Position numbers and translations under genes: made by a program
Source of the DNA: Heterohyrax brucei
Lineage: Eukaryota > Chordata > Mammalia > Hyracoidea > Procaviidae
Direction: 5' to 3'
DNA length: 64,000 nt
NCBI GenBank assembly: GCA_028571685.1
Contig: CM053142.1
Span: 128,704,796 to 128,768,795, forward strand
The notes under the pieces: generated by a model
The model's input: only the letters and a program-made list of their open reading frames with translations
The model's database searches: none
Told to the model about the DNA's origin: nothing
In this document: one piece after another, positions 24,776 to 36,148 of the stretch
Position numbering within the stretch: position 1 is the stretch's first letter
How the letters are laid out: every line of letters begins with the position of its first letter

Positions 24776-25819
24776 TAGCTTTGCATTTAACCGACAGTCC
24801 AGTTGAAGGAATTTATGATCTTTGAAAATTACCTTTAAAGAAATTATGTATTTTGCTATTTTTTAAATGTACAGTATTTTTTAATATTCATATACATCAT
24901 TGGAGGAGGCTCTTTCTTAATGCTGACAGTGAGGGGCTTTGGAAGGGTTCACCTGGGTCCTCAGCCCCATGGTGCTCACCTTGTCCACTAGGATGCTTGC
25001 CAGGATGAAAGGAGAGCCTGCCTGCCCAGCAAAGGGGCTTTCCACAGAGTATTTTCCTGCCTTGATTATGTTCTACTAATAGTAGAGCCTAAGTTAATGC
25101 CTTTGGGCAATTATCTTCATTCTTTTCATGAGACATTGCATATTTGCTTCATCCAGCTCATTTTGGTTTCTAATCCATGAGACTTGCTCATTTTTGAGGT
25201 GAGCTCAATGGTAGAACCCAACAGAGAAGGTCGAACCAGGCCCAAAATACAGAGTTAATGCCCATCATAGGCCTGTACAGTGCTAAACAGCTATGAAATT
25301 ATAGTGTAGATGTCACACTCTATAGTTGCTGTAATAATGAAAATTTAGACCAATGAAGCATCAAATTGTGTCTATAATTAAGACAGGAAAATGCTGAACA
25401 GAGGGGGTAGAACCTTCAAAATTCCCGTCATTTATACCTTCATTCAAGTTGCCAGTTTCTCCATGATGTCAAGAAGACTGTATTATTCTCAAGACTTTAA
25501 TTTTTTAATAGGAGTTGACCTTTCTTGGGTACATTCTAAACAGCTTGACTGCATACATCTTGGGGTACTAAAAGTTTCATATTCTTAGCTCCATATTTTT
25601 ACTCTCCCCAAAATATCTAAAGCTGAAACTCTAGAAAGAGAATGATATAAACTTTATTCCATTATGATCAAATTGATAAATATCTTTTCTTGTATTTTTG
25701 GAGGGAAAAAAAGTCTTGTGCAAACTTTCACAGCCTTGCCCTGACTATACATTTAAGATCTATCTTGTAGGCAACTCCGAAGAAATGCAAGATTTCCCTC
25801 CTTTTCTCTTCTCCAAAAA
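24776..25819. other. Unassigned intronic sequence
   Basis: No gene or repeat recognised. Confidence 0.5.
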
Positions 25820-25940
25820 GCCAAGCCAAGTGCCGTCGAGTCGGAGGAGAGCAGTGGAAGCTGCATATAGGTTGGCATGTAAATTTATACCGGAATGTTC
25901 ATTTTCACTCAGTCACAGCAAATTAAAAAAAAAAAAAAAA
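25820..25940 (+). mobile_element. Short L1 3' end fused to a SINE-tail snippet
   Basis: A 27-bp piece with the CpG-bearing core gtgccgtcgagtcgg (reverse complement of the SINE tail) is joined to 'gcatataggttggcatgtaa' and a poly-A of about 16. The second part matches the L1 3' end at 35660-35727. The join could reflect template switching during reverse transcription. Confidence 0.65.
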
Positions 25941-26687
25941 GAATGTTGATCCATTTTCTTTTATTTGACATATTACTGGTAAATTGAAGTTTTACTTTTG
26001 AAGAATTTATCCATGTTTTTAAAGGGAATCTGTACAGATCCTAGGTTTGAAAGATTTTGTGATTATTTGTGGGTTTGCCCACTTAGAGACAGAATTCAGT
26101 CATGTTCTGTCTAATTTTAGTTAATGGAAAGTGCAAGATTCCATCGTGGACCTCGAGGCCTAGAGTTACTGTATTATGTATTTCACCTGCCATATCTTTC
26201 TAGGTAGGGTATCTTTCTTTTAATAGTCTTGACAGAGAATTCTGGGCAATTCATAAATGTGGGAAATGTCAAGTCCTCGCAGTTAGGATTCGTCTTCAAC
26301 GAAAAGACACATTTTTAACTCATGATGATAGAATAACTGCAATATGAATTTTGAGTTTAGACTGAAGTAGTGAATTTTGACATGAATAAAAAGCAAATTA
26401 TATTTATGCTAACCTTCAAGGTTATCTCTTTGGGACAGAATTATTAAAGATAACTATTGTATCATGGAAATGGGGAAGCCCATGTTAAGAACTTTTACTA
26501 TCAGAGATTTTCTACATATGTGTGTATAAACGTTTACTTCAGAATGCATTTGCAGAATAAGTTCCAAAGAACAGAAGAAAGTTTCAGAAAACATGGATAG
26601 GGATGCTTATGAAGCTTTCCATTCAGAGACTGCTAATATGAATTGTCAAATTAAGCCAGGATTACTGAGGCTTTGGGGAAAATGTGG
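25941..26687. other. Unassigned intronic sequence
   Basis: No gene or repeat recognised. Confidence 0.5.
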
Positions 26688-26714
26688 GCCAAGCCAAGTG
26701 CCGTCGAGTCGGAG
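26688..26714 (-). repeat. 27-bp SINE-tail snippet
   Basis: Identical over 27 bp to 25820-25846. It is flanked by aaatgtgg on the left and agatgtgg on the right, which may be an imperfect target duplication. Confidence 0.6.
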
Positions 26715-26825
26715 AAGATGTGGGGGGAAAACTAAAACTCCTTTATTAAAGTTTCAACTTTTTTGGGTTTGCTCATGCACCAGTAGCTGGCGAAGGAAAA
26801 TAGCCTAAGGGCCACATTTGTGCAG

Positions 26826-26827
<2 letters not shown>

Positions 26828-26868
<41 letters not shown>
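26828..26868. repeat. (TG)n microsatellite
   Basis: About 20 TG units. It produces long repetitive open frames on both strands that are not genes. Confidence 0.97.
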
Positions 26869-26871
<3 letters not shown>

Positions 26872-26913
26872 GTGTGAGAGAGAGACAGAGTGACAAACAA
26901 ATAAACAATAACA

Positions 26914-27113
26914 ACAAAAAACTCCATTGTCTTCAAGTCGGTTCCAGAGTTGATTACCTAGACAGAGTAGAACCACCCCATAGAACTTCCAAGGCTGTAA
27001 TCTTTCTGGAAGCAGACTGCCACATCTTTCTCCCTCAGAGAAGGGCTGATAGGCTTGAAGTATGATTTTGAGGTTAGCAGCTGAGCGCTTAAACACTGTG
27101 CCACCAGGGCTCC
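26914..27113 (-). repeat. AfroSINE, longer variant, antisense
   Basis: 'cattgtcttcaagtcggttc', 'ggaagcagactgccacatct' and reversed head gtgccaccagggctcctt. Confidence 0.93.
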
Positions 27114-27457
27114 TTCTGAAGAGACCTAGAGCTAGCAGATGAGCCAAGATCACCCTTAGGCTATGTTTTCCTTGCGGTACTTTTCTCTAGACCCATCTTT
27201 CCTCATTGTCAGCGTGGTAACACCTCAAGGGAAGTAAGAGAGGGTTGAGCCCGTAGAGGGGCAAACGGCGGTAAGTTTGCACTGAGTGCTCAGAGCTCCA
27301 TGTGATCCAGCTTAGCCCCATCAGGAGCCTACCCTGGGATTTCTCAGTGGAAGCTCCAGCAAAGAAGGAAGAACAGGTATTTACCCAGCCTTTTCCTCTG
27401 GGCATATCTCTTCCATGGACTTCACAGTGGCAAAGCTAGGCATGGCAGGTGGCTGGT
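27114..27457. other. Unassigned intronic sequence
   Basis: No gene or repeat recognised. Confidence 0.45.
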
Positions 27458-28011
27458 TCTTTTAGTCATCCGGTACTGCTGTAACCGAGATACAATGAGT
27501 GGATGGCTTTAACAAAGGAAAGTTTATTCTTACACAGTCTGGTAGGCTACAAATCCAAATTCTGGATGTTCATTCCAGGGAAGGCTTTTCCTCCTTTTGG
27601 CTCTGGAGGAAAATCCTTGTGTTGCAGTCTTTGTTCAGTGACCATCTTGGCACAGGAACCTCAGGTCTGAAGGAGGTGCTCTTCTCCTGGTGCTGCTTAC
27701 TTGATGGTATGAAGTTCCCAATTTTCTGCTTGCTTTTCTCTATCTCCCATAGGATGAAAGTGTAAAGGGTGGTACAAGCTATACTCTAGGGGAAATCCCT
27801 TTACAGTGGAGCAGTAAGGTGATCTTATGAAGGGATTTACAGTCCCACCCTAATCCTCTCTAACATAATCCACCCTGTTAACCACAGACAGAGATTAGGA
27901 TTTACAGCATCAGAAAATCACCAAATGGAGAGCAATCAGAGAACACAGGGAATCCTGGCCCAGCTAAATTACTACACATAGTTTTGGGGGGACACAATTC
28001 AATCCACTGCA
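27458..28011 (-). mobile_element. MaLR-type 3' LTR of a partial provirus
   Basis: Antisense LTR: the 3' end lies at the left ('ggtactgctgtaaccgagat', 'tggctttaacaaaggaaagt') and the TG start at 28011 ('ggacacaattcaatccactg'). Complete apart from point decay. Confidence 0.85.
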
Positions 28012-29068
28012 TCCCACCCTTTGGCCCCCCCCAAAATCACATGTTTGAAACATGCAACACATTCATCCTATCATAGCAAAAGTCATAGTAAAAAACATGT
28101 TTATCCCATATGTTCATGCCATATGATAAATTCTTAAATCAGTTTCAAGTCAAAAATTCAAAAACTCCTCTACATCAGTGAAACTCAGAGTACAAGCTAT
28201 CTACTTCCAAAGGTACAGTGGTAGAACAGGCACAAGGTAGACATTCCATTACAAATGGAGAAGGAAGGCAAAACATGCAACAAACACGTCAGCAAAAACA
28301 CATTACATTAGTCCTCAAAGCTTTGAAAATAAATCCTCTTTTTGTAGACCTTATATACAATAATTGTGTCCTCAAGACTCTAGGTATTATCAACTCTCCA
28401 GTTCTGAGTGGAGATCCTCAGCCCTGTGCTACAACTCTGCCTAGAAGAGCTCTGCCTTCTGGGGACAGCAACTGTGCCCCCTCAGCTTTATGTGCACCCT
28501 AAGCGCAACTGGGTGACAATTCCACTCTTTCAAACCCCTGACGTCATAGCCATACCTTGTGAGACAGGCAGTTTAGCTTCTCATGCTCTTTTTCTCTTCA
28601 GCTTCTGCTTCCTGTGGACTCATGAGTCCACAGGGCCTCAGGCCTGCATCTGCCCTACTGGGGCAGGTGTTCCAAAGCTCTGTAGTGCCACTGATTCAAG
28701 TGCCCTGGGGCACCCTACTCTGCTGAGAAGACTTCTGCACACAGGCCCTCAGCTCTCTTGCTCTGTGGGTCAGCAAGCCTAGCTCCAGTGATTTAAGTGC
28801 CAGGAGGCATCCTACTCAGCCAGGAAACTCCTGTGCACAGGCATTCAGTGTTCTCACTCATGGGTTGGCTCCACTGCTCTCTCACACTGGTTAGGTTCTG
28901 CTGCTGCCTGTCTGTTGCTGGTCCTCTGCTACTTGTTTCTCACCATCTGCACCTTCTTTGGTTAAATAGTTCTCTGTTCCTTCTTGATCTATCCATTCAG
29001 TTTTAAAACCACTTCCACATTTTAGGTATTTGTTAGAGCAGCACTCCACTCCCTCAATACCAAATTCT
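28012..29068 (-). mobile_element. MaLR internal region
   Basis: Lies directly between two LTR copies of the same family. Read on the minus strand its first bases (gaatttggtattgagggagt) follow the LTR as a primer-binding-like start. It has no long retroviral frame, as usual for MaLR elements; frames over its GC-richer stretch near 28400-28790 have no domain I know. Confidence 0.75.
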
Positions 29069-29147
29069 GTTTTAGTTATCTGGTACTGCTCTAACAGAGG
29101 TACCCTGAGTAGGTGGCTTTAACAAAGGAAAGTTTATTCTCACACAG
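29069..29147 (-). mobile_element. Truncated 5' LTR of the same provirus
   Basis: 'ggtactgctctaacagaggt' and 'tggctttaacaaaggaaagt' align with 27465-27540. Similarity stops near cacagtc, so most of this LTR is deleted. Confidence 0.8.
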
Positions 29148-29367
29148 TCAAGACTCCAGGATGCTGGGATAGATACCCTTTTAAGTGATTTTTTGCCAAA
29201 AGATCTAGGGACACCCTTTATTTTTTGCCAAAACATGATCAAAAGGTATGTTTAATTAAGACTGTAAGGTAAAGGTTCAGAGTTTCAAGAGACAGAAGTC
29301 AGTCAGGAGCACTTTCCAAGAAATTCCCTAATTTTCTTTTTAAGATACTCATAAACAAAACAGGAAA
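29148..29367. other. Unassigned intronic sequence
   Basis: Nothing recognised right of the LTR breakpoint. Confidence 0.45.
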
Positions 29368-29541
29368 ACAAACAAACAAACAAAAAACCTCACTGCCATT
29401 GAGTTGATGCTGACTCATAGCAACCCCACAGGACAGAGTACAACTGCCCTGTAAAATTTCCAAGAAGCAGCTGGCAGAGTTGAACTGCTGACCTTTTGGT
29501 TAGTAGATGTAGTGCTTAAGCACAATAACACCAGTGTCCCC
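29368..29541 (-). repeat. AfroSINE, antisense
   Basis: 'tgccattgagttgatgctga', 'cttttggttagtagatgtag' and reversed head acaccagtgtccc. The caaa repeats at the left are its tail. Confidence 0.92.
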
Positions 29542-29571
29542 CTTACGACACTAGCAGGTAATAACTATCTG

Positions 29572-29722
29572 GAGTCCCTGGGAGTTACAGCCAGCTAATA
29601 TACTTGGTTGCTAACTGAAAGACTGGTGGTTCAGTCCACACACAGATACCTTGGAAGAAAGGCCCAGTGATGTACTTTGGAAAAATCAGCCACTGAAAAC
29701 AGTTCTACTCGGTTAACTCAAC
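29572..29722 (+). repeat. AfroSINE, longer variant, tail lost
   Basis: Head ggagtccctgggagttacag, 'tggttgctaactgaaagact' and 'tcagccactgaaaacagttc'. Confidence 0.85.
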
Positions 29723-31526
29723 ATCCTCCTCTCTCCCTTTTTAAAAATTATTAGCTGTTAACCACTTTGGTGTCTTGCCATTTGGTTGGTACAGTCTTTT
29801 TCCCAGGACCATTCCAAATATCTAAGAAGACTTTGAGGATTGCTGGCCCCTTTAGCCTCTGACTTACGGGGGAATGAACAAAAAGATATTTGTCTGTGGT
29901 AAGTCTAAAAAAAAAAGTTTCTGATTCCAGTATCTTTTAATTTAAGAGATAAAAAGGAACAAAAGGTAAAATTCTATAGTGAAGAGTGTGTCATGAACCA
30001 AGAAAAAATTACTTGATGTCTTTAAGCAAAAGACTGGCCCCTAACACGAATTAAATTTAGTATGGAACACTAGAGGACCCAAAAGAGGAAAACACTGACA
30101 ATAGCTGGTGCTTGAGTTTTTGTGTGTATGTGCTTGAATTTTGTATCATACAAAGTAGTTAGGACATTGGGAGGGTTCTTCTCTCTTTCCAGCAGAGCAA
30201 TACTGAGTACCAGCTAATGTAAAGGAGCTGAGAAAGAATGGATGGATAACTGGTATTCTCGAATTTCACACTTTGGTTACTTCCCTATTGCTGACAAACA
30301 GAAAGCAAAGAATATAGCTGTCATAGTTTTTCTAAATGTGACCAGCAGTAAGAATGATGTTTTCGTAGGATGGAATGCAAGAAATCTCACCACTGAGAGA
30401 TGCCATCTAATTACTGAATTCAAATTACTGCTGAATTTTCAAAGTACCAAACAAGGATGTCTAAAATATTCAAAATTGCCTCTTCACAAGACATGTGCTT
30501 TCATAACACATATAAAGCTTCAGAAAAGAAGTAAAAATAACCACATGTTGTTCTTGTAGATATAAATGATAAAAGTGAACAGAGTTGTTCAAAACCTGGA
30601 CTCATTTTGCCCTTTGTTCAAATGGAAAATTTCCTTTTTTACTGATAGACAAACTATTCAATTAGATGTTTGAAATATTGTTTTGTTTTTCCTGATTTGC
30701 TAAGACAACTGTATTTTAAAATCAGATAGCTATAGTTTAGCTGTATACTGTTTGCATGTGCAAAGAATATACATACTTTTTTAAAATAAATGTTTCAATG
30801 CATTAATACTTTTAACCGTTTTCTTAAGTATAGTTGCTTCTACAAAGATCCCCCCTCACAAATTATCTAGTATGGACAAAGAGTAATACATTTTTTGAAT
30901 GTACTTCTCTCTTTAATTTTAGAATTGTCATGCTTTTGTGTCTTTTTCAAACTCAAAGCTTCTAAATACTGAAGGTTTAGGGTACAAGTATTTTAAGATA
31001 TTTCTATAGAATGTTTTGTTGGAAAAACATACATATCAATCATATGGTACTACAAGAATCTTAAGCTTCACGAGGAAACAAAGTCCCAGAATTTTACAAG
31101 TTGTCTAACGGAAGTAATTCAAGCTCAAAGAGATGAGAAGAAAGGAACAATATTTTATTCAGCACATACATGATCTGCTACAGAAATTTTGAACACTTTT
31201 GGTCTGCTGGGTATTTCTCAGTAAAGATACAGATGCTGCTGTGAAAGTCATCCTTCAAAAAAAGAGGTGAGACTAAGTGAATGACTGAGAGTTGATATAA
31301 ATGCAAGTCATGTTACAAAGGATTTGCATACAAGACGAATTCTCACCAAGCTGGCAAGTTTTTCCAAAGCCTACCTTTTATGGAAATTGGTTTTTGGGCA
31401 AGTTAGACAGAATGCATTCTAAGCTCTGTGAAATAACATGATTTTTATTATCAAGTTGGAATTAGGATCATCAAATAACAGGGTTCAAAAATAAAACAGC
31501 TGAAAAATTCAACAGTCTGGTCTAAC
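29723..31526. other. Repeat-poor stretch 3' of the exon
   Basis: No repeat recognised. A 105-codon open frame at 30242-30559 (plus strand) has no family resemblance and I treat it as chance. Confidence 0.5.
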
Positions 31527-31607
31527 CTGGGATGCTCTGTCTCCTCACAGCCAATGCTCCATCAGGCGGCTTTGTCTGGCTGGCGGATTTAGTGTAGGGA
31601 CTCTCAT
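31527..31607 (-). CDS. GRIP1: GRIP1 early coding exon (81 bp, phase 1 to phase 1)
   Basis: Read on the minus strand, a pyrimidine-containing tract ends in ctttgcag, then 81 coding bases, then the donor gttaga. The first two bases complete a split Asp codon; 26 codons follow, beginning [20 protein letters not shown] and ending in RRQSIP; the last base opens the next Glu codon. This matches the segment just upstream of PDZ1 in GRIP1, from memory without residue change. GRIP1 is a seven-PDZ scaffold that anchors AMPA receptor GluA2/3 at synapses, links cargo to kinesin and supports Fras1/Frem localisation; human loss causes Fraser syndrome. This segment is a linker, not a PDZ fold. A nearby ATG at the exon start lies in another frame and is not the start codon. 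I found no other GRIP1 exon in the window, consistent with the very long 5' introns of this gene. Confidence 0.95.
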
Positions 31608-31694
31608 CTGCAAAGGTACAATGAAGGGTTTGGTTAATTTCCATCCAGTTTCTAGTGCAGTGAAGACTTTTAATGGATTGTAATCCTTTTGCCA

Positions 31695-31815
31695 GAAAGA
31701 TACAGTAGAAAGAGTTGATAGACCTGTATCCTAAGTTTTTAAAAGTTTAGCTGTGGAGCAAGTCATTTAAATATCTGGAATATCAGTTTCCTCTCCTATA
31801 AAAGAGGAGTATACT
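31695..31815 (+). repeat. MIR
   Basis: 'gagcaagtcatttaaatatc' followed by 'cagtttcctctcctataaaa' is the MIR core. Confidence 0.7.
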
Positions 31816-33207
31816 TTCTCCTCCACCTGTCCAGATCAAAAGCAATACTGCATGTGAAAATATTTATAGTGTGATAAGAAGTATACAAATTATTTGCTTG
31901 TCTCATATTAATTGATAAATAAGTAACAGGAAGATAAAGGAGGGATAAAATTGCTCAGTGGGCTATAAGAATAATCAAGAATAAGAACAAAAGAAATAGA
32001 AGGAAAGGTTATATTTCTGATAAGAAGATGATGGAGTGTTAGTACCACATTGCAGGGGAAGAACACACATGTGGTTAGTGAGCTTCTCCTTGGTGTGTAA
32101 ACTGGCATCTCGTGCAAAATGGGCAGAGAAGTATCTTCAGAGGTAAGATCAGAGAAGCTGGGTTAACAAAAGAGAAGGAAAGATGGTTTGGTGTAAGTAT
32201 ACTGCAATGATCTGATCAGGCATCTTTTAGAAGGACATGAAAATAATCTGTCAGACCCACAAAAAGAGCAAATGAAAAGAACAAAGGAGGAAAGCTCGGT
32301 GTATCCATGCAAGGTAGGAAGCAGCTGAATGATCAGTTAGGTAAGAAGATTATAGAGTGATGAATCCATCAGATTCTGAGTGACATGATTTTTTTTTTTT
32401 TTTTTTTAAATCTAGGAAAGGATTTGATCTGGCTTGGAAGGAAATAATAATTTGCATGGCAAATACTAAAGTAGAAAGAGAAAATTCTTCCAAGTTTGGA
32501 TGGAGGAGATGGTGTCTGTAAAAAGAGATACCTGAGTGGTAATCTTAAAAATATTTAAGTAAAGGATATATAAGCCCTGAATAAACATAATGGAAAATTA
32601 TGTAGCATATCCAGTCAAGCTAGATGACCCAAGAGTTGCTTCTGGCCACACTGAGATTTTTTCTTTTCTTAAATAGGAAATCGTTAAAGGATTAGAAAGA
32701 ACTATATTGTGCTTGGCAAGCAATTAAATACAGCAAGGATTTAAATCAGCAACAAATCTTTATCATCTAAAAACATTAATTCCCCCAACTAAGTGGCCTG
32801 TTTTCAAAATTGAACAACTAGATTCCTCTTTAAGATGTACTACTGATTGAAATGATCCACGATGTCTTCATAAAACAAAGGTCTTTACGAGCAATGACAT
32901 AAAAGATTAACATTGCTGTAAGCTGCAATTAACTTAAAAAATGGAAGTCACACTATTTCACGTTTACATTCCATTTGTCACATAATTCTTTGTATTTTTC
33001 CAACCCTAATGATAAAATACCAACTTTCAGACAATGACAGAACCAACAGAATCATTTCTGCTTATCTTTGACTCTGAGCATAATCAAATGCAATTCTGAG
33101 TACAATTATAAACCACACAACAAATTACACTACAAAAAGTCTCCACTGGCCCCACCATTCTCACCTGTGTATTTGGGTGTTCATCTCACAGTGGTAGTTT
33201 AATAGCC
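31816..33207. other. Unassigned sequence with a T19 run
   Basis: No repeat family recognised apart from a run of 19 T at 32389-32407. It lies on the 5' side of the GRIP1 exon. Confidence 0.5.
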
Positions 33208-33361
33208 AGGCAATATGCTGTTGAGTTGATTCCACTCAGAGCGACCTTATAAGACACAGTAGAATGGCCCCATAGAGTTTCCAAGCAATGCCTGGTGGAT
33301 TCTAGCGGCTGACATTTTGGTTAGCAGCCATAGCTCTTAACCACTATGCTAGCAGGGTTTC
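33208..33361 (-). repeat. AfroSINE, antisense
   Basis: 'ctgttgagttgattccactc', 'acattttggttagcagccat' and reversed head gctagcagggtttcc. Confidence 0.93.
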
Positions 33362-35353
33362 CATGCTTTTATACGGGATCTATTAAAACAAACCCCACAA
33401 TAAATTAAAATCTGGGATTCTTTATAACACTGATACTAAAATATACTTCCTTTCATTATGCAAGATTTTGAAGTTGTATGTTTAAGAGTACAAAGCATTG
33501 CATGAGGAGATACAGATCATAACAACTATGTTTACAAATGGCATTTTGGGAAGCCCAAAGACCTCCCTCAGCTTCAGTTTGTCAAGATTCCAACCAATAA
33601 GTCTTAAGTTGAATCCAGTGTTGATTTTCGCAAAGGGCAACAACGAATTTTGCCCAAGGGATTGTGAAATTATTTCCACTTGCTGTCCTATTTTAAGGAG
33701 CCGTTTTCAAAGAAATTTACCTGGATTGTATTACAGAAGTAGCCAACCCTGGTAAATTGTTTTCTCATTTATATTTTAAAACAATACTCTTGATTTAGAG
33801 CTGAGATAGTCTGGTTACACACACCCTTAAAAGGCTGACACTGAATTATAGATAGCTACCTGGCCTTTCTCTATATCTCCCTTCCCCAGCTCCCACTCCC
33901 TAGTATCAAGAGTGCCTTACGGAGCAGAGGCTGAAGTATTTTATTAGCCTAAGCTAACAACTGTATTGGTCAAAGGACCAGACTAAAATAAGTTCAATAT
34001 TATCTAAGAATAGCTTGCCAAAGTCAGTCAAGGTGAAAGCAGTAATTCGTGTGGAAGTAAGGCAGAATCTTGACAACGTTTAGTACCAGAGTTAAGGAGG
34101 ACACAGCAACAGAGTAGCACAGCCCAATTTAATACTTGCGTTTTAAAGAAACTTTTCCAAAGACTATCTCTTTACTTTATGTATTGAAGAGAGACAACAG
34201 GTCTTTTATAAAAAAAACCACCCCATTACAGAATGGATATCAGCTCTTTTGATGTGATTTACTAAAAGCCAATTCTGATTCAAACTTTGGTTGAGAATAG
34301 AAATGGAGCAGACACACTGAATAAATCAGTGGTCGATGGCTCCATAATAGGACACTGAAGGATAATGTCTAAGGTATATTTTAAACCCTTCAAGTGTAAA
34401 GTCATACAGCGCTACAGAGGTTTCTATCATGGTCTTCTCATGGGTTCCTTAATGGCACTTATAATAGATTTGTAGACATATCTCTTGAACTTTCTGCTTA
34501 TAAGGGATGATCTAGACTTTTGTTTCATTTTATACTCAGGACTGAGGCCCAGAGTGGGAATTTCATAGAAACACACATAGCTAAATTGAGTCTACAATCT
34601 GAATTTCTGTAATTCTTATTCTCAAGCTCTTTTATCTTTATCTTATTTGCTCTTGAGTAGGAAATGAAATTTGAAAGTTCTTCGGATCCCATGCAGAATT
34701 CAGTATCACATAGGTAAGTGACCAGACATTCCATTATTAGCAGACACTGCACAGTACACATTAGTGCCTGACTACAGAGAAGCCTAGGAAAATGAACAAT
34801 CACAGTCCATTCTCTCTGAGTATATAGAAAGTTCATTTCTCACCCTAGCTCCACATATTAGTTTGTCTAAAGTGAAACACACTTATATTTTGCTATAGAA
34901 CCAACTTCGACTTATTCAGTTCACTTTTTTTGAATAAACTTTTTTTTTTAAATGCAACTCACTTTTCCAGGATAAGCCTCAAAATGTTCACTGCATTATA
35001 TGATCTATGTTAACAATTTCCCTTCGTTTTATGAGGAAGACATCAGGCTTTCACATTCCTTCCAGTTACATAAATGAATAAATAATAAGTCAAATAACAA
35101 GGAAAGGAATCAGCTAGTAGTAGATAATATGTTTAGAAAAATACCTGGCATATTGTAATTGTAGGCATTCATTAAATATTTGCAGATGGATAAATGAATT
35201 AATTATATTTAACTTTTCAAACTAGAGCATTTATTGTAAAGCAGCAGCCTATGAACACGTGTTTTGAGCTACACTTTGCTCCAGATTTTCTTTTTCTAGA
35301 TTTACACCCTATTCTTTTTAAAGTCTTCACTCAACACCGACTTACAGCATGTT
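33362..35353. other. Mostly unassigned; weak MIR and L2 traces
   Basis: 34510-34610 ('tactcaggactgaggcccag') may be antisense MIR. 35120-35205 ('aatacctggcatattgtaat' and 'ggcattcattaaatatttgc') looks like an L2 3' end. The rest is unassigned. Confidence 0.45.
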
Positions 35354-35371
35354 AAAAATCCTGTGTTTCTT

Positions 35372-35727
35372 GGCCCTCGGAGTTCCCCTGGGAGCACGGC
35401 CCCTGGCCCTGATGCCGCCCCTGTCCATAAATCATAATGGAGTTCAACTCTCGGACAGGAATGGATTGGACTTGGTGACACAGTGTGATCGTATCATGTG
35501 TGTACTTTATGGTTCTATACATCTATAGGATATCATCCTGCTGACCTCTGGCTGGAGGAAGGGGAGTGAGTGGAGGGGAGGGGATAGGAGATTGTTGGGA
35601 GGATGAGACATTTATGGAGCAGAGAGGAAGAGTGTGCTGTCACCAGGCAGGGAGAGCAGGGGGGACAGCATATAGGTGGGCATGCAGATTTATATGGGAA
35701 TGTACATTTTCATTCAATCATAATAAA
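35372..35727 (+). mobile_element. 5'-truncated L1 (3' UTR only) with 18-bp target duplication
   Basis: AAAAATCCTGTGTTTCTT occurs at 35354-35371 and again at 35728-35745, perfectly matched. The insert ends in aataaaaaa after 'tcattcaatcataataaaaa', and its sequence resembles the 3' UTR at 9690-10915. The perfect long duplication and A-tail fit L1 target-primed insertion of fairly recent date. Confidence 0.88.
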
Positions 35728-35745
35728 AAAAATCCTGTGTTTCTT

Positions 35746-36148
35746 TCTAGAGTGTCTGCACTGAGATTATTTTTAAATTTAAATCTTAACCCCAAACGAT
35801 CCCCTGAAGTCTTCCTTGAACCAAAAAGTAGCTTAATTAGTAAAGTACATCTACTTTGAGCATAATGCTTTTTGAAAAATCTGTATGAGATCAAACTGAC
35901 AGTGACAACTTGAAAGGTTGGATGAGAAAATTAGAGAGCAGTAAGTCTAGGATAAAGGTGGTAGAATAATTTGAAACATGACAGTGAGAATAGGAGGACA
36001 ACTTGAAGAATGTAACCAGTGGTAATGAACTGTACACGTAGAAATGCTATTATCTTTAGCTGTATATATTTTCACCAGAATTATAAAATTTAAAACAAAG
36101 CAACAATAAAAATATCTGTGATTCTTTACAAAAATCGATATTAAAATA
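35746..36148. other. Unassigned intronic sequence
   Basis: No gene or repeat recognised between the L1 and the mariner element. Confidence 0.5.

Larger units (their letters stand above)
1..31526 (-). other. GRIP1: GRIP1 intron downstream of the exon (partial)
   Basis: Transcribed right to left from the donor gttaga at 31526-31521. No exon with the PDZ1 sequence was recognised here, so the intron runs beyond the left edge. Its content is almost all interspersed repeats, listed separately, plus unassigned sequence. Confidence 0.85.

Noticed and set aside
26773-27153. Open frames on both strands over the TG microsatellite
   Set aside because: Produced by the dinucleotide repeat and an antisense SINE.
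30242-30559. 105-codon plus-strand open frame
   Set aside because: No family resemblance, AT-driven composition, antisense to the host gene.
31587-31607. ATG at the start of the GRIP1 exon as a start codon
   Set aside because: Out of frame with the GRIP1 reading and terminated by TGA within the exon.
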